From Oligoflexia bacterium (GTDB lineage Bacteria; Bdellovibrionota; UBA1018): 38,003 nt of DNA. Each line of letters begins with the position of its first letter. Position 1 is the first letter of the stretch. Of the stretch, positions 25,515 to 35,400 are shown piece after piece. Under the pieces are notes generated by a model that was not told the DNA's origin, ran no database searches, and worked only from the letters and a program-made list of their open reading frames with translations. Both the position numbers and the translations under genes were made by a program. The DNA is taken from positions 1 through 38,003 of the forward strand of contig CAITVN010000232.1 in NCBI GenBank assembly GCA_903895855.1, in the 5' to 3' direction.

Positions 25515-25517
25515 AAG

Positions 25518-25565
25518 CAACAACTCTACCGTTGTTATAATCTTATAGCAACGGTAGAGTTGTTG
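25518..25565. repeat. Perfect 17-bp inverted repeat over the DUF4143 ATPase start
   Basis: CAACAACTCTACCGTTG (25518-25534) is mirrored exactly by CAACGGTAGAGTTGTTG (25549-25565), with a 14-bp AT-rich spacer. On - it starts right at the stop of the barrel-protein gene and ends three bases before the ATPase ATG. The spacer reads CTATAAGATTATAA on -, containing -10-like boxes. No U-tract follows. It may be an autoregulatory operator, a tail-less terminator or a trace of mobility. Confidence 0.7.
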
Positions 25566-26495
25566 TTAAAAATACATCGTCATGCCCAGCGTGTGGCTGG
25601 TGTAGAAGACCGGGTCTAAGGTTCTCGCCATGGCATAATCGAGCGAAAATTTAGGAGAGATCCACCCCGCGCCCACTCCGAAACTACTTCCGTAGGTTCC
25701 GAATGAGTGATCGTTGATACCCGTTAGATAGGGCACTTTTGCGTTACGGCTGAAGCCTGCGCGTAGAAACAGGTCTTTCATCACGATAAACTCAACTCCT
25801 GATTCGTGTCCCCAACTGGCGTCGGCCAAAGCCGGCACTAAGTGGGGGTCGAAGTACAAAATCAGAATGCCCATGACGTTGTATTTGAGCCCGAGTAGGT
25901 ATTCGCGGTACAGTCCACGTGAGCGATCAGCACTATTTTCAAATAGGTTATCGACAATGACGGCAATTTGCATGTCCTGAAATGGAAACACGATCGTAGA
26001 AGCCGAAAATTCGCTTGCGAGTGACTGTTTTGTGGGGTTGAAAAAAAACTTTGAACCGACACCAACCCCTACGCGTTTGACGACCGACTTGGCCGCGCCG
26101 AGGTGTAATGAAGATCCGCCTTCATTGATGGCATAGCCGACTCCGGCCTGAAATACCTCTGATCGTCCGTCTTGCAATGAAACTAAGTATGACCGCCCGT
26201 GCGTGGCGAGTCCGTTGCTATTGGGTTTTGTGGGGTCTTGGTTCTGATCGCCCGATTCGTAACGTAGATAACTTGACCCTACGCTGACCGTGTTGGTGAG
26301 GTACGAAACGTACGCTGGATTTAGATAGATTGAGTCATTGAGCAGCGGCGACGCATGCCCTGCCCCCGCAAGCGAGGCTGTTCGGGGTGAGTGAAAATCA
26401 GAGGCCTGCCCAGAAAGAGGGTTCAAAACCGCAAAGCTGAAAGACCCAAGTATAATGACGTTTAAAGTGCAAAAAAAAGTGCGCGTTAACTTCAT
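25566..26495 (-). CDS. Outer-membrane beta-barrel-like protein
   Basis: This encodes 309 residues from the ATG at 26495, preceded by AGGAGG at 10 nt. A signal peptide (FFCTLNVIILGSFSFAVLNPLSGQA) is followed by the phrase SPRTASLAGAGHASPLLNDSIYLNPAYVSY, typical of FadL/PorV/UPF0164-like barrels in which an N-terminal plug precedes the strands. The rest alternates polar and hydrophobic residues in strand-length blocks and ends in an aromatic (LGMTMYF), the usual BAM-recognition C-terminus. It is probably an outer-membrane channel or an accessory protein of a secretion system; the substrate is unknown. Confidence 0.75.
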   Translation of the reverse strand: MKLTRTFFCTLNVIILGSFSFAVLNPLSGQASDFHSPRTASLAGAGHASPLLNDSIYLNPAYVSYLTNTVSVGSSYLRYESGDQNQDPTKPNSNGLATHGRSYLVSLQDGRSEVFQAGVGYAINEGGSSLHLGAAKSVVKRVGVGVGSKFFFNPTKQSLASEFSASTIVFPFQDMQIAVIVDNLFENSADRSRGLYREYLLGLKYNVMGILILYFDPHLVPALADASWGHESGVEFIVMKDLFLRAGFSRNAKVPYLTGINDHSFGTYGSSFGVGAGWISPKFSLDYAMARTLDPVFYTSHTLGMTMYF

Positions 26496-26652
26496 ATCGG
26501 TGGGGCCTCCTGCCATTTTAGTCTAACCCCAAGAATCTATTAGAGAACCCCAAAAAACAAGAGAAACTATATCAGTTGATGAGAATCAAATATCGTTTGA
26601 CACAACGCACAAAGTGGAGTAATTGTGTCACCCAATGAATACGGTGAACACT

Positions 26653-27012
26653 ATGAAAAACGAGAAATTGAAATCCATCTTGACTGAGCGCCGCGAAAAG
26701 CTTTCAAAAGAAATTCTCGCAGCCACACACGAAATCATCAATGACGAAGAAGTCTTCGCCGATTCGGTAGACCAAGCGGCTGCCGACACCGGAAGGTCTT
26801 TGACCGTACAGATGCAAAATCGTGAACGTGAATCGCTAGCCAAGCTAGACATCGCCTTAAAGAAAATCGAAGAAGGATCATTCGGAGCCTGTGAGGGCTG
26901 CAGTGAGTCGATCTCTGATGCGCGATTACTGGCGAATCCGGCGACCACCCTTTGCATTGATTGCCAAACCGAGCTAGAGTCTGAACGACAAAGATTTAAT
27001 AATCGTCGTTAA
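26653..27012 (+). CDS. DksA/TraR-family C4 zinc-finger regulator
   Basis: A 119-residue product of the DksA/TraR type. Such proteins enter the RNA polymerase secondary channel and tune promoters, often with ppGpp. A coiled coil (residues about 1-75) carries DSVDQAAADTGRS at the tip region, and the C4 finger GACEGCSESIS...LCIDCQTELE follows. The finger has four cysteines (C-x2-C and C-x2-C). The start is uncertain: ATG 26653 has GGTGA upstream; ATG 26635 and TTG 26623 are in frame. A TTGACA box at 26597-26602 favours a late start. It is shorter than DksA of E. coli (151) and closer to TraR/DksA2-like forms. Confidence 0.85.
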   Translation: MKNEKLKSILTERREKLSKEILAATHEIINDEEVFADSVDQAAADTGRSLTVQMQNRERESLAKLDIALKKIEEGSFGACEGCSESISDARLLANPATTLCIDCQTELESERQRFNNRR

Positions 27013-27026
27013 TAACTTTAGCATGG

Positions 27027-27947
27027 GTGAAAAAAGGCATGGGGAATACACATCGCGACCACACGGGCGACAGAACGATCGTTAGAAAAGCTGTGATTCC
27101 GGCAGCGGGTCTGGGCACTCGATTTTTGCCAGCGACTAAAGCCATACCAAAAGAAATGATTCCGATTATTGATGTGCCGATGATTCAACACATCGTTGAA
27201 GAGGCCGTTAACTCGGGCATTCGTGATGTGATTTTGGTGACAGCCAGACACAAAGAAGCGATCGAAAATCATTTCGACTACAATTACGAACTTGAAGACA
27301 CACTCGAGCGCAAAGCCAAATATGATTTGGCGCTCATTTCGAAAAAAATTGGCAACCTCTGCAATATCATTTCTGTTCGACAAAAAGTGCCGATGGGCCT
27401 TGGGCACGCCGTGCTCGCGGCGGCCGCAGCAGTTGGCGATGAACCTTTTGCTGTTCTCTTAGGCGACGACCTCATTGACGCTGAAATACCGTGTACCAAG
27501 CAATTGATCGAAATTTTTCAAAAACAAAATGCCTCAGTTGTGGGTGTGATGGAAGTGCCGAAAGATGAAGTATCAAAATACGGCATCGTGGGTGGCACTC
27601 GCTTGAATGACCGGCTCATGCACGTCACTCATTTGGTCGAAAAACCGCCTGTAAATGAGGCACCTTCGCAATTTGCCATTCCCGGTCGGTATATTTTGAC
27701 TCCGAAAATTTTTGAGATTCTTCGACGTACGCCGCCGGGTAAGGGTGGCGAAATTCAATTGACCGATGCGCTGCAGATTCTGGCAAAAGAAGAAAAGCTA
27801 TTTGCTTACCAATATGAGGGCACTCGTTACGATACCGGTGACCGTTTGGGCTTCATCGATGCCACGTTGGCGTTTGCTTTAAAACGGCCAGAGCTTTGTG
27901 GTGGCGTGATTGAGTTGATGAAAAAGCACTTGAAGTCTCGGGTGTGA
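27027..27947 (+). CDS. galU: UTP-glucose-1-phosphate uridylyltransferase
   Basis: A 306-residue enzyme making UDP-glucose from UTP and glucose-1-phosphate for envelope polysaccharides. The signature IPAAGLGTRFLPATKAIPKEMIPI is complete (Gly-rich nucleotide loop plus catalytic Lys), followed by VTARHKEAIENHFD, QKVPMGLGHAVLAA, VLLGDDLID (metal-binding Asp pair), VEKPP, GRYILTPKIFEIL and GGEIQLTDAL. The usual C-terminal YDTGDRLGFI is present. The start is uncertain (GTG 27027 or ATG 27039); the extra N-terminal residues before VRKAVIPAAG are not conserved. It is only 14 bp behind the DksA-type gene, so joint transcription is likely. Confidence 0.93.
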   Translation: MKKGMGNTHRDHTGDRTIVRKAVIPAAGLGTRFLPATKAIPKEMIPIIDVPMIQHIVEEAVNSGIRDVILVTARHKEAIENHFDYNYELEDTLERKAKYDLALISKKIGNLCNIISVRQKVPMGLGHAVLAAAAAVGDEPFAVLLGDDLIDAEIPCTKQLIEIFQKQNASVVGVMEVPKDEVSKYGIVGGTRLNDRLMHVTHLVEKPPVNEAPSQFAIPGRYILTPKIFEILRRTPPGKGGEIQLTDALQILAKEEKLFAYQYEGTRYDTGDRLGFIDATLAFALKRPELCGGVIELMKKHLKSRV

Positions 27948-27969
27948 TCAGAGAGACAGTGGCGAAAAA

Positions 27970-28854
27970 ATGAGAAAAATGAAAATCAACTTTATCAATG
28001 CGAGGCAATTTAGCGCAATTTTTGTGGTGCTGCTCACTAGCGTCGCGCAAGCCTCGATTCCGCCTTCACACTTTTTAGTGAAACAATTAGTACAAAAACA
28101 CGCTACTCAAAAATGGGTTCGCATGAAGACGCAGCTCTCGTTGCCTTTAGGCAATGGAATGAAGGCTGAAAATTCTGAGTTTGTGCGGGTTACTCTGTGG
28201 ATTCAGCCTTCGACCGGTCACTATCGAGTGCGCATGCAAAACGAAGCCGGCAAAGAGATTTATTCACGAGAGCAGAGAACGGCAAACCAGGCGGCAAAAA
28301 AACGCCCACTGGGTATGAGGCTTCTTACTGAACAAAATACTCTGACGCTCTCTCGTGAACTAAAAGAAGAGAGCATACCGGTTTATCTAGATGACGAGTT
28401 AATGGCGCTTTCTAGCGACGAAGAACGCCGTGGAATTGAAAAAGAAACGCTGGGTCGATTTGGGCCCCAGAAAACATTCTTTTCGTGGATAATTGGCAAG
28501 CAAGACTCACAACTTTGGATTGAGAAAGATAGTTTCTTGCCGCAGCGATTGATTTTGTCACGGGCAGGTTTGCCAGGCGGTAGCCAAAATGCGGCTGCTT
28601 CTACTACGATCGAATATCGGTATGAAAATTTTAGAGCGGTCGGCGAGTTTCCGTTCCCGCGCGTGTTAATCGTTTTTAATCGTCAAACTCTTGAAGGCGA
28701 TGTTGGTGCTGTACTTCGCTCAGAATTGAGTGAGCTTCTCGTGCAAGCTGAGTTCGTCGAGTTGAAATCTCCATTAGTGGCCACAACTTCGATTGACGCT
28801 GAACCGGCACTCAATCAGAAGTTGGTTAGCGGGTTTCGCGAGTGGCTGGAATAG
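27970..28854 (+). CDS. Exported protein of unknown function
   Basis: A 294-residue product with a signal peptide (FSAIFVVLLTSVAQA, cleaved before SIPPSHFL). The sequence alternates beta-strand-like segments with basic stretches: KWVRMKTQLSLPLGNG, VRVTLWIQPSTGHYRVRM, DSQLWIEKDSFLPQRLIL and YRYENFRAVGEFPFPRVLIVF. That order of strands recalls outer-membrane lipoprotein-sorting (LolA/LolB-like) folds, but this is only a resemblance and I do not assign the function. It overlaps the GTG start of priA by 13 bp, and lies 22 bp after galU, so it belongs to the same transcription unit. Confidence 0.68.
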   Translation: MRKMKINFINARQFSAIFVVLLTSVAQASIPPSHFLVKQLVQKHATQKWVRMKTQLSLPLGNGMKAENSEFVRVTLWIQPSTGHYRVRMQNEAGKEIYSREQRTANQAAKKRPLGMRLLTEQNTLTLSRELKEESIPVYLDDELMALSSDEERRGIEKETLGRFGPQKTFFSWIIGKQDSQLWIEKDSFLPQRLILSRAGLPGGSQNAAASTTIEYRYENFRAVGEFPFPRVLIVFNRQTLEGDVGAVLRSELSELLVQAEFVELKSPLVATTSIDAEPALNQKLVSGFREWLE

Positions 28855-30947
28855 ACCTTTTTCACCGCTTCTTTGTCGACGTGGTTGTTCCGCGGCCTGT
28901 GTACTCATCTTATTCTTACTTGGTTGACGACAATCAAGGGGCAGTACTTAAGAGAGGCTCAGTGGTGAGGGTACCCTTTGGGCGAGGTACTTCACTTGCC
29001 TATGTGATTGATGATGCCAAACCCGTAGCCGAGCTAGAGTCAACCGAGTTAGCAAAACTTGCCAATTGGCAGGCAAAATTGAAACCGATTCTTGAAGTGG
29101 TTTCAGCTGAATCGGTTGTCTTACCTGAAGTTTGGAAATTGGCTGTGTGGGCACGAGATTATTACTTTGCGCCCTGGGGTGACGTGCTTTCGGTCGCAGC
29201 ACCGTCGGCGCTTTTCAAAGGCACTAAGTCACCCAGAAAAAAGAAAACTAAGCCCGTTGAGTACGACCTGCAAAATCGCCACGAATTATCAAAATTAAAT
29301 GATGAACAGCGAACCGCATACGATACGATCACCGCTGACTGGGGCAAGGTCACCTTACTTGAAGGGGTAACCGGCAGCGGTAAAACTGAAGTCTATTTGT
29401 CGCTCGCAAGAAAGGCCTTAGATCAAGGCAAAACCGTTTTGATTTTAGTACCTGAGATCGCGCTGACGCCGCAATTGCATGAACGTTTCATTCGAGGGCT
29501 GCAAGTGCCGGTTGGACTCTGGCATTCGGTCTTGGCTGATGGTGAACGCAAACGCCAATTTCAGCAGCTATTCTCAGGTGAAATTAGAGTATTAATCGGA
29601 GTTCGATCGTCGGTGTTTGCACCCATTCGAGATCTTGGCCTGATCATTGTCGACGAAGAACACGACACGACCTATAAACAAGAAGATCGGTTTCGCTACC
29701 ATTCGCGAGACCTGGCCGTAGTGCGCGGTAAGATCTCGGGTTGTGAAGTGGTGTTGGGGTCTGCGACACCGAGCCTAGAAACACGCCAAAGAGTGATTGA
29801 AAAAAAGTACCGCCGGTGTGTTCTCACAAAACGCTTCGGCGAAAGCGTGATGCCAATCATTGACATTGTTGATTTGTCAGTAGAGCCAAGGGTTGAAACG
29901 ATTCGGGCTCCGTTTGCCGAGAGAACCCTTCAAGAATTGATCGACACGATAAAGCGCGGCGAACAAGCTATGGTTTTTCTCAATCGTCGAGGGTTCGCAG
30001 CTTTTCTGATTTGTGAAGACTGTGGTGAAACCACTAACTGCCCCCACTGTTCAATCAGTCTCGCGGTTCATTTTCGCGCAAAAGAAATGCGCTGTCATTT
30101 GTGTGGGCACAGTGAAGCGATTCCGTCTCATTGCGAAAAATGCCGGGGAGTTTCTCTATCGCCTGAGGGTGCCGGCACCGAGAGTCTTGAAGATGACATT
30201 GAAAAGCTGATGACTGAGGCTATTCCGGGTACCAAAGTGGTGCGGCTTGATCGAGATCAAATGACGAGTGCGACACGACTTGAGACGGCACTCAGCTCAT
30301 TTCGAAATGGCGAGAGCCAGATTTTAGTCGGCACGCAGATGCTCGTCAAAGGGCACGACTTTCCGAATGTGACCCTGGTGGTGGTGGTCTTGGCTGATTC
30401 GCTTTTTCGGTTTCCCGATTTTCGTGCCGCTGAGCGGGCGTACCAAATTCTCACCCAGGTTTCAGGGCGGGCGGGGCGTGGTAAAACGAGTGGCCGAGTC
30501 TTGATTCAAACGTTTTGCCCAGAACATCCGGCCCTTGAGGTGTTGACTCATCCCGAAGGGGTGGCTCAGTTCATTGCTGATGAGCAAGAAGCACGACAGA
30601 TCTTGTCATACCCTCCTTTTTCGCGCTTGGCCCGCATTCGAATTGAAAAGGTCGAAAAAGCAGAAGCCGAGAAGCTGGCTGAGAGTTTAGGTGATGCCCT
30701 GACTCGCTGGGTGAAAAATAATGTCGTTGAGCAAGAGACGACCGCTATTTTTTCTAGTCGAACCATTGAAATATTGGGGCCGAGTGAAGCGTTTATTGAA
30801 AGGCTAAAGGGTTTGTACCGATTTGATATCACCATTAAGTCGGCAGAAATTTCCCCGCTGCAAAAACTGCTACGTGTCGCTGGGCAGTGGGCCGATAGCG
30901 CGCAAGAAACGATCATTATAGATGTCGATCCTAGCGGTTTAGGGTAA
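28842..30947 (+). CDS. priA: Primosomal replication restart helicase PriA
   Basis: A 701-residue 3'-to-5' helicase that reloads the replisome at collapsed forks. The N-terminal 3'-end-binding domain (VDVVVPRPVYSSYSYLV, RGSVVRVPFGRG) is followed by Walker A GVTGSGKT (175-182), LVPEIALTPQ, the DEEHDTTYKQED block (Walker B from 271), LGSATPSLE, and the helicase C-half with a zinc-binding insert: C391-x2-C394, then CPHC, CHLC and CEKC, eight cysteines for two zincs. VGTQMLVKGHDFPNV and VSGRAGRG complete the motifs. Length is close to E. coli PriA (732). It starts with GTG inside the preceding gene. Confidence 0.95.
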   Translation: MAGIDLFHRFFVDVVVPRPVYSSYSYLVDDNQGAVLKRGSVVRVPFGRGTSLAYVIDDAKPVAELESTELAKLANWQAKLKPILEVVSAESVVLPEVWKLAVWARDYYFAPWGDVLSVAAPSALFKGTKSPRKKKTKPVEYDLQNRHELSKLNDEQRTAYDTITADWGKVTLLEGVTGSGKTEVYLSLARKALDQGKTVLILVPEIALTPQLHERFIRGLQVPVGLWHSVLADGERKRQFQQLFSGEIRVLIGVRSSVFAPIRDLGLIIVDEEHDTTYKQEDRFRYHSRDLAVVRGKISGCEVVLGSATPSLETRQRVIEKKYRRCVLTKRFGESVMPIIDIVDLSVEPRVETIRAPFAERTLQELIDTIKRGEQAMVFLNRRGFAAFLICEDCGETTNCPHCSISLAVHFRAKEMRCHLCGHSEAIPSHCEKCRGVSLSPEGAGTESLEDDIEKLMTEAIPGTKVVRLDRDQMTSATRLETALSSFRNGESQILVGTQMLVKGHDFPNVTLVVVVLADSLFRFPDFRAAERAYQILTQVSGRAGRGKTSGRVLIQTFCPEHPALEVLTHPEGVAQFIADEQEARQILSYPPFSRLARIRIEKVEKAEAEKLAESLGDALTRWVKNNVVEQETTAIFSSRTIEILGPSEAFIERLKGLYRFDITIKSAEISPLQKLLRVAGQWADSAQETIIIDVDPSGLG

Positions 30948-30958
30948 GATAAGAGGTG

Positions 30959-31711
30959 ATGTCAGCTGATACCAAGGCCTTGAAGCAGGCCGACAAAGAT
31001 ATCGTTAAGAGCCAGATCGAGCAACAGATTGAGCAGGCCAAAGAGCTGCACAAACAACAGATGTTGCGTCGTCGTCTCGAACTCGCAAGACAAGGCTCGC
31101 AGAATTACGAAATGATGAAGTTTGCCGACGCAGCAAAAGCTTACAACACCTACCTTCAAATCATGGAAGATTTCAAACGAGTGAAATCGGGGGGGCTGCA
31201 TCCTGGGCTTTTTGATAAGAAAAAAGAAATTACCGAACTCGTCTTGATTAGCGGCATTTACTGGGATCTATCAACCATCTTCGATCGCACCAAATCACGA
31301 GCGAAACAGGCCGATTTCAAGTACTACATGGAAAAATTTGTGCAGTTCTCTTTGGGTATGCAGTACCAGCCCGTCGCGACTGAAACGTTGCGAAAGTACA
31401 TTGCTAACGGAAAACCCATTCATAAGGCCGAATTTAAGAAAGCGTACTCAAAACTCGAGAGCGAAAAGTGCTTTATCGTGACTTCGTTGGTAGATCATTG
31501 CGATTATGAGACCCTAGATGCCTTAAGGTTGTTTCGAGATAGGGTTCTTTTTTCTAGTTTCGTTGGACAAAAGCTAGTGGCGCTTTACTATCAAATAGGG
31601 CCATTTTTGGCTCGTTTTCTCAATTCATCACCCAACGGTGTTCGTCGTTTGGTGGCGCGGGCGCTGAATGGTGTAGCGCGCATAGTCATGATATATTCCA
31701 CAAAGGAATGA
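30959..31711 (+). CDS. CFI-box C-terminal-domain protein
   Basis: A 250-residue product, 11 bp after priA. The N-terminal third is a charged coiled coil (KSQIEQQIEQAKELHKQQML). The middle is helical (KFADAAKAYNTYLQIMEDF, TPR-like in feel). The C-terminus from about residue 171 is a CFI-box domain: CFIVTSLVDHCDYETLDALRLFRDRVL..S..GQKLVALYYQIGPFLARFL, a small C-terminal module found on many otherwise unrelated bacterial proteins, presumably membrane- or partner-binding. The usual form is CFIATAAYGS; here the loop is changed. The start is ATG 30959 or GTG 30956. Function unknown. Confidence 0.7.
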   Translation: MSADTKALKQADKDIVKSQIEQQIEQAKELHKQQMLRRRLELARQGSQNYEMMKFADAAKAYNTYLQIMEDFKRVKSGGLHPGLFDKKKEITELVLISGIYWDLSTIFDRTKSRAKQADFKYYMEKFVQFSLGMQYQPVATETLRKYIANGKPIHKAEFKKAYSKLESEKCFIVTSLVDHCDYETLDALRLFRDRVLFSSFVGQKLVALYYQIGPFLARFLNSSPNGVRRLVARALNGVARIVMIYSTKE

Positions 31712-31800
31712 ATAAAATCCCAAACGGAAGAATTACAGGGATACAAGTCATCGCGGTCTTGATAGCACACAGGTGTTCAAAACAACAATCTGAGGTAATC

Positions 31801-32355
31801 ATGCTACACAAGAGCTTACGTTACGCGGTTTCTGTTCTGGTTTTTGGATTTGCTAGCCATTTTGCAATGGCTGATGGTGTAAACGCAGTGCCGGTTTGCA
31901 TGGGCGAAGATTCTTCACTCTCTGTCGACAATCAAAAAGTTTTAAATTTGAAAAAAGTCAATTCAGCGAAAATTGTTCGAGCCTACGCTTCGGGCAAGAT
32001 TTCGAAAGTTTTTCCACATCAGTGCAATAATAAAGGCACTTGCCATGAACACTTTGAAATTCAAATTGGTTCGGGTGCTAAAGATACGGTTGAAGTCATT
32101 TACAGTACCGACTTCGGTGATATGCCAAAGCTAGATGTGGGTTTGAACGTTGCCGCTTGTGGCGATTTCATCAATACCTCGGCTCAAGCTAACACGGGCC
32201 CGAAGTCGCCGTCAGGCGCGATTTTGCATTGGGTTCATAAGAGCGGTTGTATGGATCACGAAAGTGGTTTCGTGATGATTCAAGATCGCATCTACGGCTT
32301 TGGCCCTGACAAGAGCCATCATGCTTGCGGTCAGGGCGTCGCTGAAAGACCGTAG
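31801..32355 (+). CDS. Exported DUF3465-like protein
   Basis: A 184-residue product. The ATG at 31801 follows TGAGG at 6-7 nt and opens a signal peptide (LRYAVSVLVFGFASHFAMA); a longer frame from 31708 begins on the preceding stop codon and would hide that signal. The mature part has six cysteines and the motif GAILHWVHKSGCMDHESGFVMIQDRIYGFG, close to the DUF3465 signature (LHWTHRDP...GGW...G..Y), a small secreted family often linked to nucleic acids or hydrolysis of extracellular material. It is convergent with the giant zincin-like gene. Confidence 0.65.
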   Translation: MLHKSLRYAVSVLVFGFASHFAMADGVNAVPVCMGEDSSLSVDNQKVLNLKKVNSAKIVRAYASGKISKVFPHQCNNKGTCHEHFEIQIGSGAKDTVEVIYSTDFGDMPKLDVGLNVAACGDFINTSAQANTGPKSPSGAILHWVHKSGCMDHESGFVMIQDRIYGFGPDKSHHACGQGVAERP

Positions 32356-32446
32356 CCAAAAATGTTCTTTTGGCTTGATACTTCGTCAGCTTTTTTAAAA
32401 AAATCCTCACATACTAGGTGTATGCTGCGGGGTTTTTTAAAAAACC
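32354..32446. terminator. Bidirectional terminator region between convergent genes
   Basis: AGCCAAAA (32354-32361) pairs with TTTTGGCT (32368-32375) right at the stop of the DUF3465-like gene. Further on, CATAC-TAGGT-GTATG (around 32409-32423) is flanked by an A-tract on the left and TTTTTT on the right, and GGTTTTTTAAAAAACC (32431-32446) is a perfect palindrome. A-tract, stem and T-tract would stop transcription from both sides. AGCCAAAAAT recurs at 32458-32467. Confidence 0.5.
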
Positions 32447-32467
32447 TTCTCGTCTGAAGCCAAAAAT

Positions 32468-35400
32468 CTAATCTTTCGGAATCTGTCGCTCTAATTCACC
32501 CATTTCGATTTGGTGAGCCTCAATAGCCGGAATGAGTTCTGCGTTGGTGGAGCCAGCCCGGATTTTGGTAAGTAACCCAGTAGCGAAAGCGTTATTTTTG
32601 CTGGCGATTTCACTCTTAATACTAATAGCAGCAAGACTTTTATTGAGCGCAGCTACGAGAACTGTTTTTACTTGGTCGGGGGTAACTGCGTTGAGCAGTG
32701 AACCTTTTTGCAGGTTTACCGTTAGTTCTAATGTGGCCCCTATCTGACTATGAAAACTAATGGTTGCCGTGTCACCAGCCTGGGAAATCGACAACGACGC
32801 CCTTTGGTTTTTGATGGCCTCAAGTGCTCCGAGATTAGTTTCTATTGCAGTGTTGGTGTTGGCAACGTGGATGGGGAGTATGTGAATCAACTCACCGAGC
32901 AATTGTGCGACTTCTGGCGTAAAGTCAGAGAGCGATTTTCGAGCTTGCGGTGTTAGTTTTTCTGACTTAAGGGGCTTTGATAAGGCTGTCTTCAGTCTTT
33001 GCAAGGCTGTACGTGTTTGTTTCGAATAGGCTCTGAGTTCGTCGTAGGTCATCCATTTTTCGTAAAGTGGTGTGTTGTTAAAGAGTTTACCTGTCACTGC
33101 GGTAACACTGTGGTCGGTAGTGTTTTGGGTGCCCTTCGTCTTTCTTAGTTTGTCGGTTGAATGAACGATTTCATGTAAAGTCACACTGTCGACTGAGTTT
33201 GGATCAAGAATGGTTCTCGCCTTGAGAAAGATGGCGTGTTCGTCGTACCTGTACTCAGCACCAGTTTCTGGATCCATTTGTAGGTGGGGATCGATGAATA
33301 TCTTAGCCCCTTGAATATTCTTTTCAATTCCTAACGCGAGTTTGTTGAGCTTCGCGCCGTCTTTCTTAGTCGAGATCTCAATGACTCGGTGGCCCTCTTT
33401 CATTGTCGTGGTGAATTCAATTTGATTGGCACTCAAATGTTGAGCGATGTTTTTCAATAAATTCGCCTCAAGTACATTGAGAAGTGTTTCTTCCGCAGGC
33501 GAAAGCTTCAGGTCTGCGCCTTTGGGCTGCTTACGTTTGATTTTTGCAACAGCATCATCATACACTGCCATGCTCGATTTGAGCTCTTGTTTGGTTTTCT
33601 CTGGGTCTCGTATTTTTTCACGAAACTGTGCATCAACCGCTACTCGGGTACCGCGAATCAAATCGATGGGTCTTTGTCCGGGAAGCGAAACGCCGTCTTC
33701 GCTAAAGACGGCGAGTTGCCCGTCATGCCATTTACCGGGGGTTGCGGTAATGCCCATGTAGTCTTTGAAAAGGCGGACCGTCAATATTTGCCAAAGTACT
33801 TCAGCCGCTGCCGATTCTGCTGATGGGCCCTTCTGTTTCAGTGCGGCCAGTGATTGATTGAGTTCTACCAACCCCAATTGTGGGTGGTCGAGATGGCGCA
33901 ATTTTGAATATTCGACCCAGTGGTTGTTGAGCGCCTCGAATTTGAGGTCTTCGAGGGGGCGCGTGATGAGTTCCAGGTGTCTTGCCTTCAGGTCTGCCAG
34001 GTCTTTAGTCTTTTGAGCGATATCGTCTTTTTTGTTGGGAGAAGTTGCCTTGAGCCTTTCTAGTTCAGCTCTCAGTCGATCTTCTTTCTTGGTTGCTTCA
34101 GCCCCTAAGGCATCAGCTCGTGTGGCGAGTTCACCTTCGTTTTTTTGATTAGCTTCTTTATAGCTAGTGACTAATGCGCTCAGTTCTTTCTCGTTGGTGG
34201 CTATTTTGTCGATCAGTCTTGCTATCGCCGGTGTTTGATCACTAGCCCCTTGCTTGAAGGCCTCAACAAGTGACCGGTAAAGCGTCTCTCGGTTACGGAG
34301 TCTTTTGTCGATTGATTCAGTTACTGAAGCCAGCAATTTACTGTCAGTGGTGCGCACCTCTGCCCGAAGTTTTAATACATCGGGGTGTGCCTCAGTTGAC
34401 CCTGAAGCCACTGATCCGGCGGGTGAGTTTGGTCTAGCGAGTAGAATTCTCGTGCCTGGCACTAATTTGATCGCGGGTTCGCCGGGCAAAATGACCTCGT
34501 CATTCAGAACTACCGCCGCTTTGCCGTTAAACTCTTCAAGCACAGCAACCTTTCTTAATTTGGGTTCTAGACTTTCAACTAAGTGTTGCTGCCAGAGCTT
34601 CTCGCTTGCCATGAGCTCTTCTCGATTGACCGTGCCTGAGGCCCGTCTTGTGGCAATGTCTGCACCCAAATCGACAGCCGCTCGCGCACTCAAGGCCCGA
34701 GCCGCCGCTTGCGCTTGTCGGTCACCAGTGGTTCCTCGAATCTGGTAGATCTTGTCGTTGCCTGGAATCATCGAATACGCTGTGGCGGCATCAGTAAAAG
34801 CATTGAGCCAAGCTTCGAGTGTTTTTGGGTCGCTAAAATCGGGGTTGGTGAAGAGGTTCAAATAGGACTCAGCCGCTAAGGCTGCCTTCTCTTTCGTACC
34901 ATTTTTTGCAGCGAGCTCTCTTGAGTAAATTCCTGCAACGTTTTGCGCGACTCCAATCGGTACTGCGGCGAGACCTCTGTTCACTTGCGCCGCAAAAGCT
35001 GCCGCTTTCGCGCTTAACTTGCCCGAGTCGATTAAGAGCTTTGCCGCCTCTTGAGCCCTTGAACTCACAGCTATTGTCGCTTTTGTGCCTAGGTACATAG
35101 TCGACGCAGAGATTGCCGTTTCGGCTGCGATTGCTTTGAAGTCAAAAGGGGTTTGGTGCGCGTATTTTTCGACCGCTTGCCGGGTTGTTTCTGTGGCAAG
35201 TCCGACTGTCGCGGCGGCCCCTGTCGAAATTGCGGTATGGGCTGCCGAAAGTGCCTTCGCTCCCTGTACGGAGTCTTTCGCGGCTTCTGCCATTTCAATT
35301 CCGCGAGCCGAAGCAGCAAATCTGGCCATCGCCAGTTCGCTTAGGCCCATCGTTGCTACCGTGGTTGCCAGTTTGATGGCAGCATTACCAAAGGCTTCGT

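Noticed and set aside
24363..26495. DUF4143 ATPase and barrel protein as part of the RiPP locus
   Set aside because: Both are on the opposite strand, convergent with the exporter, and neither family is typical of peptide maturation.
31708..31800. N-terminal extension of the DUF3465-like protein
   Set aside because: The extension would hide a clear signal peptide, and its AAAGGA abuts the ATG with no spacing; the ATG at 31801 has a proper site.
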